Positions 36,109 to 46,018 of a DNA stretch of 64,000 nt are shown here, piece after piece. The DNA is taken from NCBI RefSeq assembly GCF_903064525.1, contig NZ_LR797830.1, positions 62,001 through 126,000 on the forward strand, given 5' to 3'. Both the position numbers and the translations under genes were made by a program. A model generated the notes under the pieces. That model made no database searches. It saw nothing but the letters and a program-made list of their open reading frames with translations, and was not told where the DNA came from. The DNA is from Methylacidimicrobium sp. AP8. GTDB lineage: Bacteria; Verrucomicrobiota; Verrucomicrobiia; Methylacidiphilales; Methylacidiphilaceae. Each line of letters opens with the position of its first letter. Positions within the stretch are counted from its first letter, which is position 1.

Positions 36109-37452
36109 TCAAGGGAGCAAAAAGAGTTTTCGCAGGGTTCGAGAGGCCGGCGCAGGGAGTCGCCGATCATCGCCCGGGCGGCGAACCGGAGGCCTGCTGT
36201 CCGGAAGCCGGATCAGGAAGAAGAGACCGGCGGCTATGAGCAGGCTCAAGCAGAGGAAGACGACGGCGTAGCCGTCGACTTCCCAAGGGCCGATCGAGCG
36301 CTTCTCTCCCGGAAAGGCGGCGAGGACCCCTCCCCATAGGATCGGACCCGCTCCCAAAGCCAGGCTGTTGACCACGCTGAAGCGGGCGAAATACCGGCTG
36401 CGACCCTCGCCGGGAGCCAGCCGCATCGCCTGGTGGACGTTTCCGACTGGAAAACAGGCGAAGCCGATGCCCCAGGAGACGATCAGGATCGCTAGAGGGA
36501 TCGGATCGGGGGCGAGCCGCCGCGCGGCGATCGCGGCCCAGAGGCTAAAACAGATCATCATGGCGAAAGCCGATGCAATGAGCACCGGACGGCTGCCGAA
36601 CCGGTCGACCCGGTTGCGCAAGAAAGCGAGGCTGAGGAGAACCACACCCGTCTGGGCCGCTAAGAGGCCGAAGACGCCCGCGGGGTCCCAGCGGTACGCT
36701 CCTTCCAGGAGAGGAACCCAGAAGACCGCTCCCGCCGCCAGAGAGCTTGCCGTCAACGCGTTGAAGGCGAAGAAAGCCGGCAACCCGGTTCTTGGCGAAA
36801 ATGTCGGGGCGCCGATCGGATCCGCCCGGTCAGCGGCCGGAACCGGAACGTCGGGCACTTTCCGGAGAAACCAAAGGCTGACGACCCCGGCTGCGAAGCT
36901 TCCCCAGAAGGTCCAGGAGAAGGTCGCCGCCGAGGGATGGCCGCGAAAGAGAAGGAAGGAGCCGGTCAGGATCAGCAGATTGGCGGCGGCCGAGAAAAAA
37001 AGATCCCGAGCCAGATACCATCCCCGCAGGCCTTCCGGCACCAGAGATGCCATCCAAGGGAGGAATCCGCAGAGGGAGGCTCCTCGGGAGGCGTTGTACC
37101 CGAGGAGCAAGAGAAGCATCGCCGCCATGGCGGCTTCGCGGCCGATGCAGGGAATCACCCATGGGACCAGAGCCATCCCGGCGATGAAACCGGTGCGGAG
37201 CGACCATCCTCCCACCACGAGCCGCCGGTAGCCGACCCGGGGCAGGTAACGGGTTGCCGGAATTTGCAGCAGATTGAGCGCGGGACCGAGAGCGGCGACG
37301 ATGCCGAGCAACCAATCGGAGGCTCCCAGCTCGCGGAAAAAGAGAACCATCGGAACCCCGTTGACGAGGGTGAAGGAAGCCGTGTTGAAGAGCTGGAAGA
37401 GGTTGATCCGCAGCACCGTCTTCCGAACGTGGCTGCCGGGGGAGGCTACCAT
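36109..37452 (-). CDS. Major facilitator superfamily transporter
   Basis: 447 residues with 11-12 predicted membrane helices and a basic C-terminal tail. An N-terminal amphipathic start (VLRINLFQLFNTASFTLVNGVPMVLFF), paired helices with GASDWLLGIVAALGPALNLLQIP, a central loop (about 205-230), then the second bundle. The intracellular loop after helix 2 is RVGYRRLVVGGW rather than a classic GxxxDRxGRR motif. The substrate is unknown. It follows the deoxyhypusine-synthase-like gene by 21 bp, and pntAA starts 64 bp downstream, all on the minus strand. Confidence 0.82.
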   Translation of the reverse strand: MVASPGSHVRKTVLRINLFQLFNTASFTLVNGVPMVLFFRELGASDWLLGIVAALGPALNLLQIPATRYLPRVGYRRLVVGGWSLRTGFIAGMALVPWVIPCIGREAAMAAMLLLLLGYNASRGASLCGFLPWMASLVPEGLRGWYLARDLFFSAAANLLILTGSFLLFRGHPSAATFSWTFWGSFAAGVVSLWFLRKVPDVPVPAADRADPIGAPTFSPRTGLPAFFAFNALTASSLAAGAVFWVPLLEGAYRWDPAGVFGLLAAQTGVVLLSLAFLRNRVDRFGSRPVLIASAFAMMICFSLWAAIAARRLAPDPIPLAILIVSWGIGFACFPVGNVHQAMRLAPGEGRSRYFARFSVVNSLALGAGPILWGGVLAAFPGEKRSIGPWEVDGYAVVFLCLSLLIAAGLFFLIRLPDSRPPVRRPGDDRRLPAPASRTLRKLFLLP

Positions 37453-37473
37453 GGGAGAAGCGACCGCCGGGGG

Positions 37474-38445
<972 letters not shown>

Positions 38446-38542
38446 CGGAATCCTGGAAAATCCGCATGCCCCGGACACGAGGCCCGCGCGGATCGGTTGA
38501 TTATTACTTTCGAGGCGCCGGAAAACGCAAGTCTTCGGTCAT

Positions 38543-39178
38543 CTAACCCTTCGACCCGATCGCGGCGCGGATGCCGTTGAGGAGGAACTGGACGGCGAAG
38601 GCGGCCAGAAAGAGCCCCATGAGGCGGGTCGTCACTCGAAACGCCTTGGGACCCAATAGAGCGTTCCCCGCCCTGGCCGCCCAATGGAACAGGAAGTAGG
38701 TGAGGGAGAGCACGATGCCGACGATCAGGAAAACGACGGCCTTTTCCATCGGGCTGCGCGCCCGCTCGGCCAAGAGGACCACGGTCGAGATGGCGCCGGG
38801 ACCGGCAAGGAGCGGGATCGCCAGAGGACTGACGGCGACGTCTTCGCCCTTCGGGCCGGGGACCTTGTCTTCGCCGCTTTCCTGAATAGCCGACCGCTGG
38901 GCCATCAGCATGTCGTGGGCCATCGAAAGAAGGATGAGACCTCCGGCGATTTGAAAGGCCGGCAGAGTGATGCCCAGGAAGCGGAAGAGGACCTGGCCCG
39001 CAAGCGCAAAGAAGAAGAGGATGGCGGCGGCGAGCGCGCAGGCCAGGCGTGCCGAAAGGATCTGTTCCCGGAAGTCGTGCCGGGAGGTCAACGCCAGAAA
39101 GGTGGGGAGCGCGGCGATCGGGTCGACCGAAAGGAACAGGGAGGAGAACGCGAGCATCGCGAATTGGAGAAGATCCAT
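38543..39178 (-). CDS. MarC/UPF0056 family membrane protein
   Basis: 211 residues, six membrane helices in two triplets: about 6-28, 42-62, 66-86, then after a cytoplasmic loop (about 92-115) 117-137, 145-165 and 185-207. Family motifs SLFLSVDPIAALPTFLALT (12-30) and VSPLAIPLLAGPGAISTVVLL (116-136). Despite the name, the family is not a proven drug transporter and its role is unknown. Divergent from the hpnD-hpnE fusion across 161 bp. Confidence 0.9.
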   Translation of the reverse strand: MDLLQFAMLAFSSLFLSVDPIAALPTFLALTSRHDFREQILSARLACALAAAILFFFALAGQVLFRFLGITLPAFQIAGGLILLSMAHDMLMAQRSAIQESGEDKVPGPKGEDVAVSPLAIPLLAGPGAISTVVLLAERARSPMEKAVVFLIVGIVLSLTYFLFHWAARAGNALLGPKAFRVTTRLMGLFLAAFAVQFLLNGIRAAIGSKG

Positions 39179-39339
39179 CTCTCCTGCTGTTGGTGAAAGG
39201 ACAGGTGGTCGGCGTCAAGCGGGAAAACCGGAGCCGGCCGGCTTTTCCGTGCCCGCGCGATGGGAAGCGAGCGGAAAATCCGTTCTCGGCATTTCCTCGG
39301 GAATCGATAATAAGGAAGGCGCGGAAAGAGACGGGACGC

Positions 39340-41595
39340 ATGGAAACGGAGACGGGGCGCGTGCTTACGGCGCGCAGCGGATCGAATCTCGCCGCTGCGT
39401 TCTTCTGCTTGCCGCGGGAGAGGCGGCAGGCAATGGCCGTCTTCTACGGGTTCTGCCGGGTGGTGGACGACGTGGCCGATTCCTCGTCCCTCTCGCTTGT
39501 CGAAAAGCAGGAGGGGATCGCGTTTTGGCGGGCCGAGATCGATCGGGCATACCGGGGAACGCCACGCTCCACGCTCGGCAAGGAGCTGGCGCCGGTCGTT
39601 CGGCGGTACCGGGTCGCCCGGGAGCTGCTCGAGGAGGTGGTCAACGGCGTCGAGATGGACCTGCGGCAGAGCCGATACCGGACATTTGCCGAGCTTGCGG
39701 TCTACTGCCGGCGGGTCGCCGGTGCTGTGGGACTGGTCAGCATCGAGATCTTCGGCTGCCGGAGGCCCGAGAGCCGCTGCTACGCCGAGGACCTGGGGAT
39801 GGCCTTTCAGCTCACCAACATTCTGCGGGACATCCGGAAGGATGCCGCCGCCGGCAGGGTATACCTGCCGGAAGAGGAGCTCGCCGAGTTCGGGCTCGGA
39901 CTCGAGGATGTCCTTCAGGGCCGGTGGAGTCCGCGGATGCGGGATCTCTGCCTCTTCCAATGCCTGCGGGCCGAGCACTACTTCGCTCGCTCGCGCCGGT
40001 GGATCCATCCCGAGGATCGGAGGAAGCTGGTCGCCTCCGAAGCGATGCGCGCGGTCTACAAGGCGATCCTCGATAAGATCCGCAAGGCGGATTTCCGGAT
40101 TTTCTCCGGGGCGGGCCGGATGGGAAGGCTTGAGCGCGCCCTCCGAATGGCGGCCGCACTCCTTGCTTTCGCCCGGGACCGGCAGCTTCCCTGGAATCCG
40201 CCGCGGCAAGTGGTCATCCTCGGCGCCGGGCTGGCCGGGATGGCGGCGGCGGTGGAGGCGACCTTGGCGGGCGATCGGGTCATGCTTCGGGAGGCGCGGG
40301 CGGAAGCCGGAGGGCGGGCGGGCAGCTTCGTCGAGGTCAAGACCGGGGAGAAGCTCGACACCGGACAGCACCTGCTGATGGGGTGCTACCGGGAGACTCT
40401 CCGGTTGCTCCGCACTCTGGGCGCGGAGCGGAAGCTGCTCTGGATCGAGCCGCTGCGGATTCCCTTTCGCAGTGCCCGGGGAACGAGCCTACTGGCGGCT
40501 TGGCCTCTTCCCGCCCCCTGGCATCTGTTGGGGGCCTTGATCGGCTATCGGGAGATTGCTTGGAGCGACCGGCTGGCGGCCATCCGGCTGATCGGCTCGC
40601 TCATCCTTGGGCGCGAGCCTCTCGAGGAAGAAACCGCCGAGAGCTGGCTCCGGCGGATGGGGCAGCCGCGAGGGATCGTCCGAGCGCTTTGGGAGCCTCT
40701 GTGCCTCGCCGCCTGCAACCAGGAGATCCGCCGCGCGTCCGCCCGCATGCTGGCGATCGTCATCCGCCGGGCGCTCTTGGGGAACCGCAAGGGCTCGGCC
40801 CTGATCCTCTGCCGCGGCAATCTCGGCGAGCTTTTGGCGGTCGAGTGCGCCCGGCTTCTCCGTTATTGCGGGGGGAGGCTCGTCTGCCGCTCGCCGGTGA
40901 GCCGGCTCGTATTTGCCGGCGACCGGGTGGCGGCGATCGAGGATCGGTCCGGGGAGCGTTGCGAGGTCGATCAGCTGGTGAGCGCCCTTCCGTGGCATTC
41001 CCTCCGCTCCCTCCTGCCCGAGGAGAGCCGGCTCCAAAGGATCTGCCGGTCGATCGGAGAGGAAACGATCGTCAATCTCTATCTCTGGACCGATCGGCCG
41101 CTCACGGACGAGACGGTGGTCGGCTTTCTCGACTCGACCGTCCATTGGCTCTTTTCGCGCGAAAAGATCCTGGGGAGGGCCTCCCCTTGCGGCCATGCCT
41201 ACGCGGCGGTGATCAGCGCCGCGCGCTCCTGGAAAGAGCTTTCCCGAGAGGCGGTGGCCGATCGCGTGATGGAAGAGCTCCGCCGGCGGCTGCCGGAAGC
41301 CGCCGAGGCTCGGCTCCTCCATTCCTTCCTCTATCGGGCGCACGCGGGCACTCCCTCTTTGGGCCCGGCCGAATGCGCGCGGCGACCCGGGTCCCGGAGC
41401 GAATGGCGCAACCTTTGGCTTGCTGGAGATTGGACAAACACCGGTCTCCCCGCCACCATCGAGGGAGCTGTCCAGAGCGGGATTTCTGCGGTTCGGACGA
41501 TGAACGGAGCGGCGGATGATAAGGTGGCATCGCCTCTGGTATCCGGCGGCGGGTGCGCGATGGAGGAGGCGGGGAAGGAGGGCATGGTCTCATGA
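39340..41595 (+). CDS. hpnD-hpnE: Fused presqualene diphosphate synthase (HpnD) and hydroxysqualene dehydroxylase (HpnE)
   Basis: 751 residues combining two enzymes of the bacterial squalene route. Residues 1-285: squalene/phytoene-synthase fold with Asp-rich motifs DDVAD (43-47) and QLTNILRDIRKDA (158-170), plus the AVYCRRVAGAVGL helix. Residues 290-735: FAD amine-oxidase-like domain with the Rossmann motif ILGAGLAGMAAA (294-305), EAGGRAGSF, TGQHLLMGCY and the C-terminal LWLAGDWTNTGLPATIEGAVQSG. Start ATG 39340 fits the domain start. No hpnC lies nearby. The following gene is coupled by ATGA. A squalene product is inferred, and the downstream squalene-hopene cyclase is not in the window. Confidence 0.88.
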   Translation: METETGRVLTARSGSNLAAAFFCLPRERRQAMAVFYGFCRVVDDVADSSSLSLVEKQEGIAFWRAEIDRAYRGTPRSTLGKELAPVVRRYRVARELLEEVVNGVEMDLRQSRYRTFAELAVYCRRVAGAVGLVSIEIFGCRRPESRCYAEDLGMAFQLTNILRDIRKDAAAGRVYLPEEELAEFGLGLEDVLQGRWSPRMRDLCLFQCLRAEHYFARSRRWIHPEDRRKLVASEAMRAVYKAILDKIRKADFRIFSGAGRMGRLERALRMAAALLAFARDRQLPWNPPRQVVILGAGLAGMAAAVEATLAGDRVMLREARAEAGGRAGSFVEVKTGEKLDTGQHLLMGCYRETLRLLRTLGAERKLLWIEPLRIPFRSARGTSLLAAWPLPAPWHLLGALIGYREIAWSDRLAAIRLIGSLILGREPLEEETAESWLRRMGQPRGIVRALWEPLCLAACNQEIRRASARMLAIVIRRALLGNRKGSALILCRGNLGELLAVECARLLRYCGGRLVCRSPVSRLVFAGDRVAAIEDRSGERCEVDQLVSALPWHSLRSLLPEESRLQRICRSIGEETIVNLYLWTDRPLTDETVVGFLDSTVHWLFSREKILGRASPCGHAYAAVISAARSWKELSREAVADRVMEELRRRLPEAAEARLLHSFLYRAHAGTPSLGPAECARRPGSRSEWRNLWLAGDWTNTGLPATIEGAVQSGISAVRTMNGAADDKVASPLVSGGGCAMEEAGKEGMVS

Positions 41596-42152
41596 GCAGG
41601 AGATGGTGGGTGTTCGTCGGCGTGTGCTGGGCCGGTCTGGTCGGGGGGATGGGAAGCTCTCTCCGCGGGGCGGAGGGCGCGGCCGGCTTCGAAGCGGAGT
41701 TCCAAAACGTGGGCAGCACTCTTCGGAAGGCCCCGCTTCCGGAGTATCCCGGCCTCGTCGACCAGAGGCTTCGGCCGCTCTTGCGCCGGGTGCGCGCCGC
41801 GCTCCTCGAAGAGGGGCCCAAGGCGGAAGCGACGATGCGGGCGGTGCTTTCGGGGGCGAAGGAGCTACTGGCCATCGAGGACGTGGAGGCGGCCATGCTG
41901 ACCGCCTACGCGGTCTCCGCCAGGCCGGAGCTGGTCGTTCGCGTGCTGCGCGCCCTGCCGGAGGCGGACCGGGAGGAGCTCGCCTTTTACCTCTTCGTCG
42001 GAACGTCGAGCTGCGGGGAAGGGGATCCGCGCAAGCCTTCCCTCCTTCGCTTGGAGCTGGCGATGGCGCCCCTGCTCGACGAGCTGATCCTCAAGGCCGA
42101 CGAGGAAGCCGCCGCCGAGGCGCAAGCCTCGGGAAGCCGTTCCCGCAAATAG
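41592..42152 (+). CDS. Exported protein of unknown function
   Basis: 186 residues; start ATG 41592 overlaps the hpnD-hpnE stop (ATGA). The N-terminus is signal-like (RRWWVFVGVCWAGLVGGMGSSLRGAEG), with likely cleavage near LRGAEG. The mature part is helical and acidic with no recognised domain; a lone Cys occurs in GTSSCGEG. Coupling suggests co-expression with squalene synthesis, but no biochemical link can be shown. Confidence 0.65.
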   Translation: MSRRWWVFVGVCWAGLVGGMGSSLRGAEGAAGFEAEFQNVGSTLRKAPLPEYPGLVDQRLRPLLRRVRAALLEEGPKAEATMRAVLSGAKELLAIEDVEAAMLTAYAVSARPELVVRVLRALPEADREELAFYLFVGTSSCGEGDPRKPSLLRLELAMAPLLDELILKADEEAAAEAQASGSRSRK

Positions 42153-42198
42153 CGCCCCCCGTCGCCCGGAGGGGCTTCCGCCGCGCTGCGCGTCGCCG

Positions 42199-44973
42199 TC
42201 AGAAGTTGATCTGGACCGTGCCCTGGATCCAGAAAGGGAGCTGCGCGACGATGTAGTCGTAATTCATGAAGCGTGCATTGCTGAACCCGGGCGCTCCCGG
42301 CAGCCAATACTGCTCATTGGTTAGGTTGTAGATGTAGAGGCTCGCTTCCCACCGCTTAGTGGCGTAGAAGAGGCGGGCGTTGAGGGTGTACCAGGTGGGA
42401 ATCCGGGTGGAATAGGTGTAGAAGATAAAATTTCCGCTCTCCGTGTTCCCCCAGAGGGAGATGCCGAAGCCGTTGTCGAACTTGTAGGTCGCCATCAGGT
42501 TGCCGTAGTTGGTCGGAAAGCCGATGAACGGATAGTTGGCCGGAGGGAGGTTGACCATCGGATCGACGGGCAGGCCGTACTGGCGGGCGACCGAGGTCGA
42601 GTAGGGCTGCTCCGCCAAGGGTCCTTGCGGGAGGCCTGCCCACTGCTCCTGCGCGGCGATGTAAGCGTAGCCGAAGTTGAGCCAAAAGTTCCGGTTGGGC
42701 TGGTAGCTGCCGGTGAGCTGGATCCCTTGGATGTCCGCTTGGGCCGTGGCGATCGGCCCCCCGGGGATGACCTGTGCGGGGATGTAGCCGCTCTGCATGT
42801 AGGCGGAGAAGCCGAGGAAGAGCCGGTCGTGCAGGAGGTCGAGCTTCGTTCCCAGCTCGTAGAGAAAGTTGTTTTGATGGTAGTAGTCGGAGGGATAGGA
42901 GGGCCCGAAGCTCCCGAACTGGCTCAATAGGGTAGTCTGTCCGTAGAAGAAGGTGAAGTAGTTGGTCATCCACGGGAAGAGCTTATAGCTGGGGCTGATC
43001 GAGACCTCGGGCTGGACGATGCTCATCGAGGTCGGCGTCAAAGGCGGAAGTCCGAGCGCGGGGGCCGCGGCCGAAATCTCGGCCGGAGTCCCCGGCGGCG
43101 GGGAAGCTTCGATGAAGTAGGCGTTCATCCGGCCCGAGAGCAGGAGGCTCCACTGGTCGGTGAAGTCGAGCTTGTGCTGGTAGAAGGGCGAGACCTCGTA
43201 AAAGGTGTCGGCGGTCGACAAGTAGTTGAAGACGTTGTAGTAGGCGCCCGGGTAGCCGGGGACCGGAATATCGGTAAGATACGGGTTCTGGTAAATCGGG
43301 CCGATCGCCTGGGCGAAGGAGACCAGCGGGGAAAATTCCCTCGCGGTGAGCGGCTGGGTCAGGTTCCAGATGTTGATCGGCGAGTGCCAGACGCCGGAAT
43401 ACTCGGTGTCGCTGAAATAGCGAAACTCGAGGCCCGCATCGATCATGTGGTGGAGCTTCCATCCGCCGCCGGACGCTCCTTCCGCGGTCTGGTCTAAGGA
43501 GGGAGCGGGCTTCTTTCCCTTCCCGATCGGAGTGTCGAAAGAGGCGCGTAGCTCGAGGCGATCGTCGAAGTCGTAGCCCGCCGGCAGCACGGCCCAGAAG
43601 GTGGACGGAATCGCCTGATCGATAAAGGTGCTGAAATATTCGAACATCGAGTTGTTCACGAGCGAGAGGTTGTCGTCGATCTTGAGCGTTTCGATCGCCT
43701 GGGCGACATAGTAGAGCTGCTGGGTCGAGTTCTCGGAGTTGGCGAAGAGGTTCGTCCGGCGGCTGATCGGCACCTGCGGTCCCCAGTTCATCGCGTAGCC
43801 GGCGCCGGGCGGGGCGGTGCCCAGCCCCGGGTGCAGGACGCCCGGGGGGCCGTACCAGCCGACTAGGGAGCCGGTCTGATAAAGGCCGTCGCTGATCAGG
43901 GCCTGGTCGGGGCGGTTGAGCCCGGCGACCGTGTTAAGGTGGTTGACGTCGAACTCGGTGTTGAAGTCAATCGAGAGGTTGTCGTAGGGCTTGGCGGAGA
44001 GGGCGAGGTAGGCGCACTGGCGCTGGAGGTAGGCACCGTCATAGTAGTTGTAAGGAGCGTAGCCGTCCTGTCCGAAGTAATCGACGCGGTAGGCGAGCTT
44101 GTCCTTGAGGATGGGCCCTCCGATGTCGATGTTCCAGAAGTTCGTGCTGTACATTCCGCCCGTGTAGCTCGCGCTTCCCCGGAACTGGTCGAAATAGGGC
44201 TGCTTGGTGACCTCGTTGGCGAATCCTCCCGCCATCTCCTGGGGGCCGAAGACGATGCTGACCGGCCCGGTGACCACGTCGAGGTTGTCGTAGGCGTTCA
44301 TGTTCATGAGCGGTCCCCACTGGGCCGACTGGCTGAAGCCGACGAGCATCCCGTTCCGGTAGGCTGTTGCCGGAAGGCCGCGGATGACGGGTTCCGAAAC
44401 GGGGCTGCCGGTCATCTGCGTCGGATTGACCCCGGGGACGAAGGCGGCCAGATCGTTGACCGACTGGGCGTTGATGGTCTGCATCTCCTCCTTGTTCACT
44501 ACTTGGACGGTCCGAGGAGTCTCCATGACGCTCATTTCGGGGCCGAGCACCCCGACCGGTTCCTCGGCCGGAACGACCGTCTCGTAGGGAGCGGAGCCTG
44601 CGACGGGGACCTCGCCGAGGACCGGGCCGAGCCCGGCGGGCAGCTCCCCTCCCGGTAAGGGGCCCGGCGGAGCCGTGATGGGCGGGGCGGCTTCCGAGGG
44701 GGTGCGGTCGGAGCGGCGGCCCCGGGATTCGGAGGTGGCGGCGCCTCGCCGGAAGGCACCGCGGGTTTGCTTCCGGGGCCTCCGGAGCGCTTTCGGCCGG
44801 GGTGCCGGGGTGCTCTCCGCCGGTTGGTCGGCGGCCCCGGAAGGTGCTGCCTCCGCGGCGGGAGCGGGGCCGGCGGCAGGGTCGGCGCCTAGGGCCGGAG
44901 TCCGGAGCCCGGCGAAGAGGAGGAGCCCGGTAAGGGCGGAGGCCGCAGTTTGCTCGAGGCGGGAGCGGCGCAT
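42199..44973 (-). CDS. TonB-dependent outer-membrane receptor
   Basis: 924 residues from ATG 44973, which places the signal peptide at the N-terminus (ALTGLLLFAGLRTPALGA); an in-frame ATG at 45048 adds a leader. A long Pro/Ala and Arg-rich linker (about 26-125) precedes the plug: METPRTVQVVNKEEMQTINA, VNDLAAFVPGVNPTQMTG, VIRGLPATAYRNGMLVGF and VDVVTGPVSIVFGP-like sequence. The 22-strand barrel ends in an aromatic VQINF. The frame is intact. It lies 114 bp after tonB on the same strand. The ligand is unknown; large barrels of this type import siderophores, metals or glycans. Confidence 0.9.
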   Translation of the reverse strand: MRRSRLEQTAASALTGLLLFAGLRTPALGADPAAGPAPAAEAAPSGAADQPAESTPAPRPKALRRPRKQTRGAFRRGAATSESRGRRSDRTPSEAAPPITAPPGPLPGGELPAGLGPVLGEVPVAGSAPYETVVPAEEPVGVLGPEMSVMETPRTVQVVNKEEMQTINAQSVNDLAAFVPGVNPTQMTGSPVSEPVIRGLPATAYRNGMLVGFSQSAQWGPLMNMNAYDNLDVVTGPVSIVFGPQEMAGGFANEVTKQPYFDQFRGSASYTGGMYSTNFWNIDIGGPILKDKLAYRVDYFGQDGYAPYNYYDGAYLQRQCAYLALSAKPYDNLSIDFNTEFDVNHLNTVAGLNRPDQALISDGLYQTGSLVGWYGPPGVLHPGLGTAPPGAGYAMNWGPQVPISRRTNLFANSENSTQQLYYVAQAIETLKIDDNLSLVNNSMFEYFSTFIDQAIPSTFWAVLPAGYDFDDRLELRASFDTPIGKGKKPAPSLDQTAEGASGGGWKLHHMIDAGLEFRYFSDTEYSGVWHSPINIWNLTQPLTAREFSPLVSFAQAIGPIYQNPYLTDIPVPGYPGAYYNVFNYLSTADTFYEVSPFYQHKLDFTDQWSLLLSGRMNAYFIEASPPPGTPAEISAAAPALGLPPLTPTSMSIVQPEVSISPSYKLFPWMTNYFTFFYGQTTLLSQFGSFGPSYPSDYYHQNNFLYELGTKLDLLHDRLFLGFSAYMQSGYIPAQVIPGGPIATAQADIQGIQLTGSYQPNRNFWLNFGYAYIAAQEQWAGLPQGPLAEQPYSTSVARQYGLPVDPMVNLPPANYPFIGFPTNYGNLMATYKFDNGFGISLWGNTESGNFIFYTYSTRIPTWYTLNARLFYATKRWEASLYIYNLTNEQYWLPGAPGFSNARFMNYDYIVAQLPFWIQGTVQINF

Positions 44974-45087
44974 GGGCGTAGTTAGGGTAAGGCGCGCGTC
45001 GGACGGCTTGAGCCTCTCTGTTCCGGAAAGGGCTTCCTTGTCAACCATTCTAAGGGCGGAGGAAGCCCTTCCGGCACGGAGGCTCGG

Positions 45088-45816
45088 CTACTGAAGGTAA
45101 AAGCGCACCGGCACGACCGCCTGCGACTCGACCGGCTTTACGCCCGCCAGGGCGGGGTGAAAGCGCCAATGCTCGACGGCGGTCAAGGCCGACTGATCCA
45201 GGTCGGCAAAGCCCGAGCTGCGAACGACCCGCGCCATTTCGACGCTACCGGCGGGCGAGATCTTCACCCAGACGTAGACGATCCCCTGCTCCTTCTTCTG
45301 TCGAGCCGTCTCGGGATAGACCGGCGGGGGATTCCGCAAGTAGTCCGGCTGCGCGACCCGGGTCGGCCGGGGCGCGGCGGCAACCGCGGGCGCCGGTTTC
45401 GGCGGGGCGGCGGCCTTCTTGGGCTGCGGCTTGCGGACAATGGCCTGCGCCATGTCGCCGGGCTTGCTCGGCTGCGGTTCGACGGGAGCCGGAGGCTGCT
45501 TCATCGGCTCCGGAGCGGCCACCAGATCCACCGTCGCCGGCGGGAACGTGGGGGCCGCCGCCGGCTTGATCTTGGGGGTCAGGCTGATTCCCGCTCCCAG
45601 GAGCAGCGCCGCATGGAAAACCAGGGAGAGAATCCAGCCTGCGGTCCGCTCGCTCCGTTCGACGGGATCTTCCTCGTACGGAAGGCATGCCGTGGTTTTG
45701 CGAGGGGAGGTCTTGGCTGGCTGGGTCGTTTTCGGGGTCGCTCCGCCGCCCAGCAAACTCGAAAGCTTCGCCAGCCGGACGCCTTGGCTCTTCTGCTCTT
45801 CTTGGAGAAGGATCAT
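45088..45816 (-). CDS. tonB: TonB energy-transducer protein
   Basis: 242 residues. A cytoplasmic N-terminal stretch (about 1-58), unusually long for TonB, precedes one membrane helix (GWILSLVFHAALLLGAGISL, about 60-79). The Pro/Lys/Ala-rich periplasmic spanner (85-155) follows, then a TonB C-terminal domain: PPVYPETARQKKEQGIVYVWVKI and SGFADLDQSALTAVEHWRFHPA. No exbB/exbD is adjacent. It lies directly upstream of the TonB-dependent receptor and downstream of a two-component system that may control both. Confidence 0.9.
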   Translation of the reverse strand: MILLQEEQKSQGVRLAKLSSLLGGGATPKTTQPAKTSPRKTTACLPYEEDPVERSERTAGWILSLVFHAALLLGAGISLTPKIKPAAAPTFPPATVDLVAAPEPMKQPPAPVEPQPSKPGDMAQAIVRKPQPKKAAAPPKPAPAVAAAPRPTRVAQPDYLRNPPPVYPETARQKKEQGIVYVWVKISPAGSVEMARVVRSSGFADLDQSALTAVEHWRFHPALAGVKPVESQAVVPVRFYLQ

Positions 45817-45936
45817 GGCGGGCTCCTTTCCGTTTTCCGCCCGGCGGCGGCTCCCCGGGAGCCGCCGACGACCGGCCGGCGGAGCCCGCGAGAGTCACCC
45901 TGGGCGATTTTTCAACCCGCCGTCAGCTTAGGCCAT

Positions 45937-45955
45937 CCCTCTTTAAAAAAGGGGG
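45937..45955 (-). terminator. Palindrome between the sensor kinase and tonB
   Basis: CCCTCTTT-AA-AAAAGGGG can fold on either strand. It lies 64 bp past the kinase stop and 121 bp before tonB. It could be a terminator for the two-component genes or an operator for tonB. There is no clean T-run after the stem, so the call is weak. Confidence 0.3.
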
Positions 45956-46018
45956 CGTCCGGAGTTTAAGTTTTCTTCAAGTTGCGAAATCGGAGGGGAA
46001 GCCAAGGCCGCCGCCGGT

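Noticed and set aside
42157-42176. GC hairpin after the exported unknown as a terminator
   Set aside because: A short stem is possible, but there is no T-run and similar GC palindromes are frequent here.
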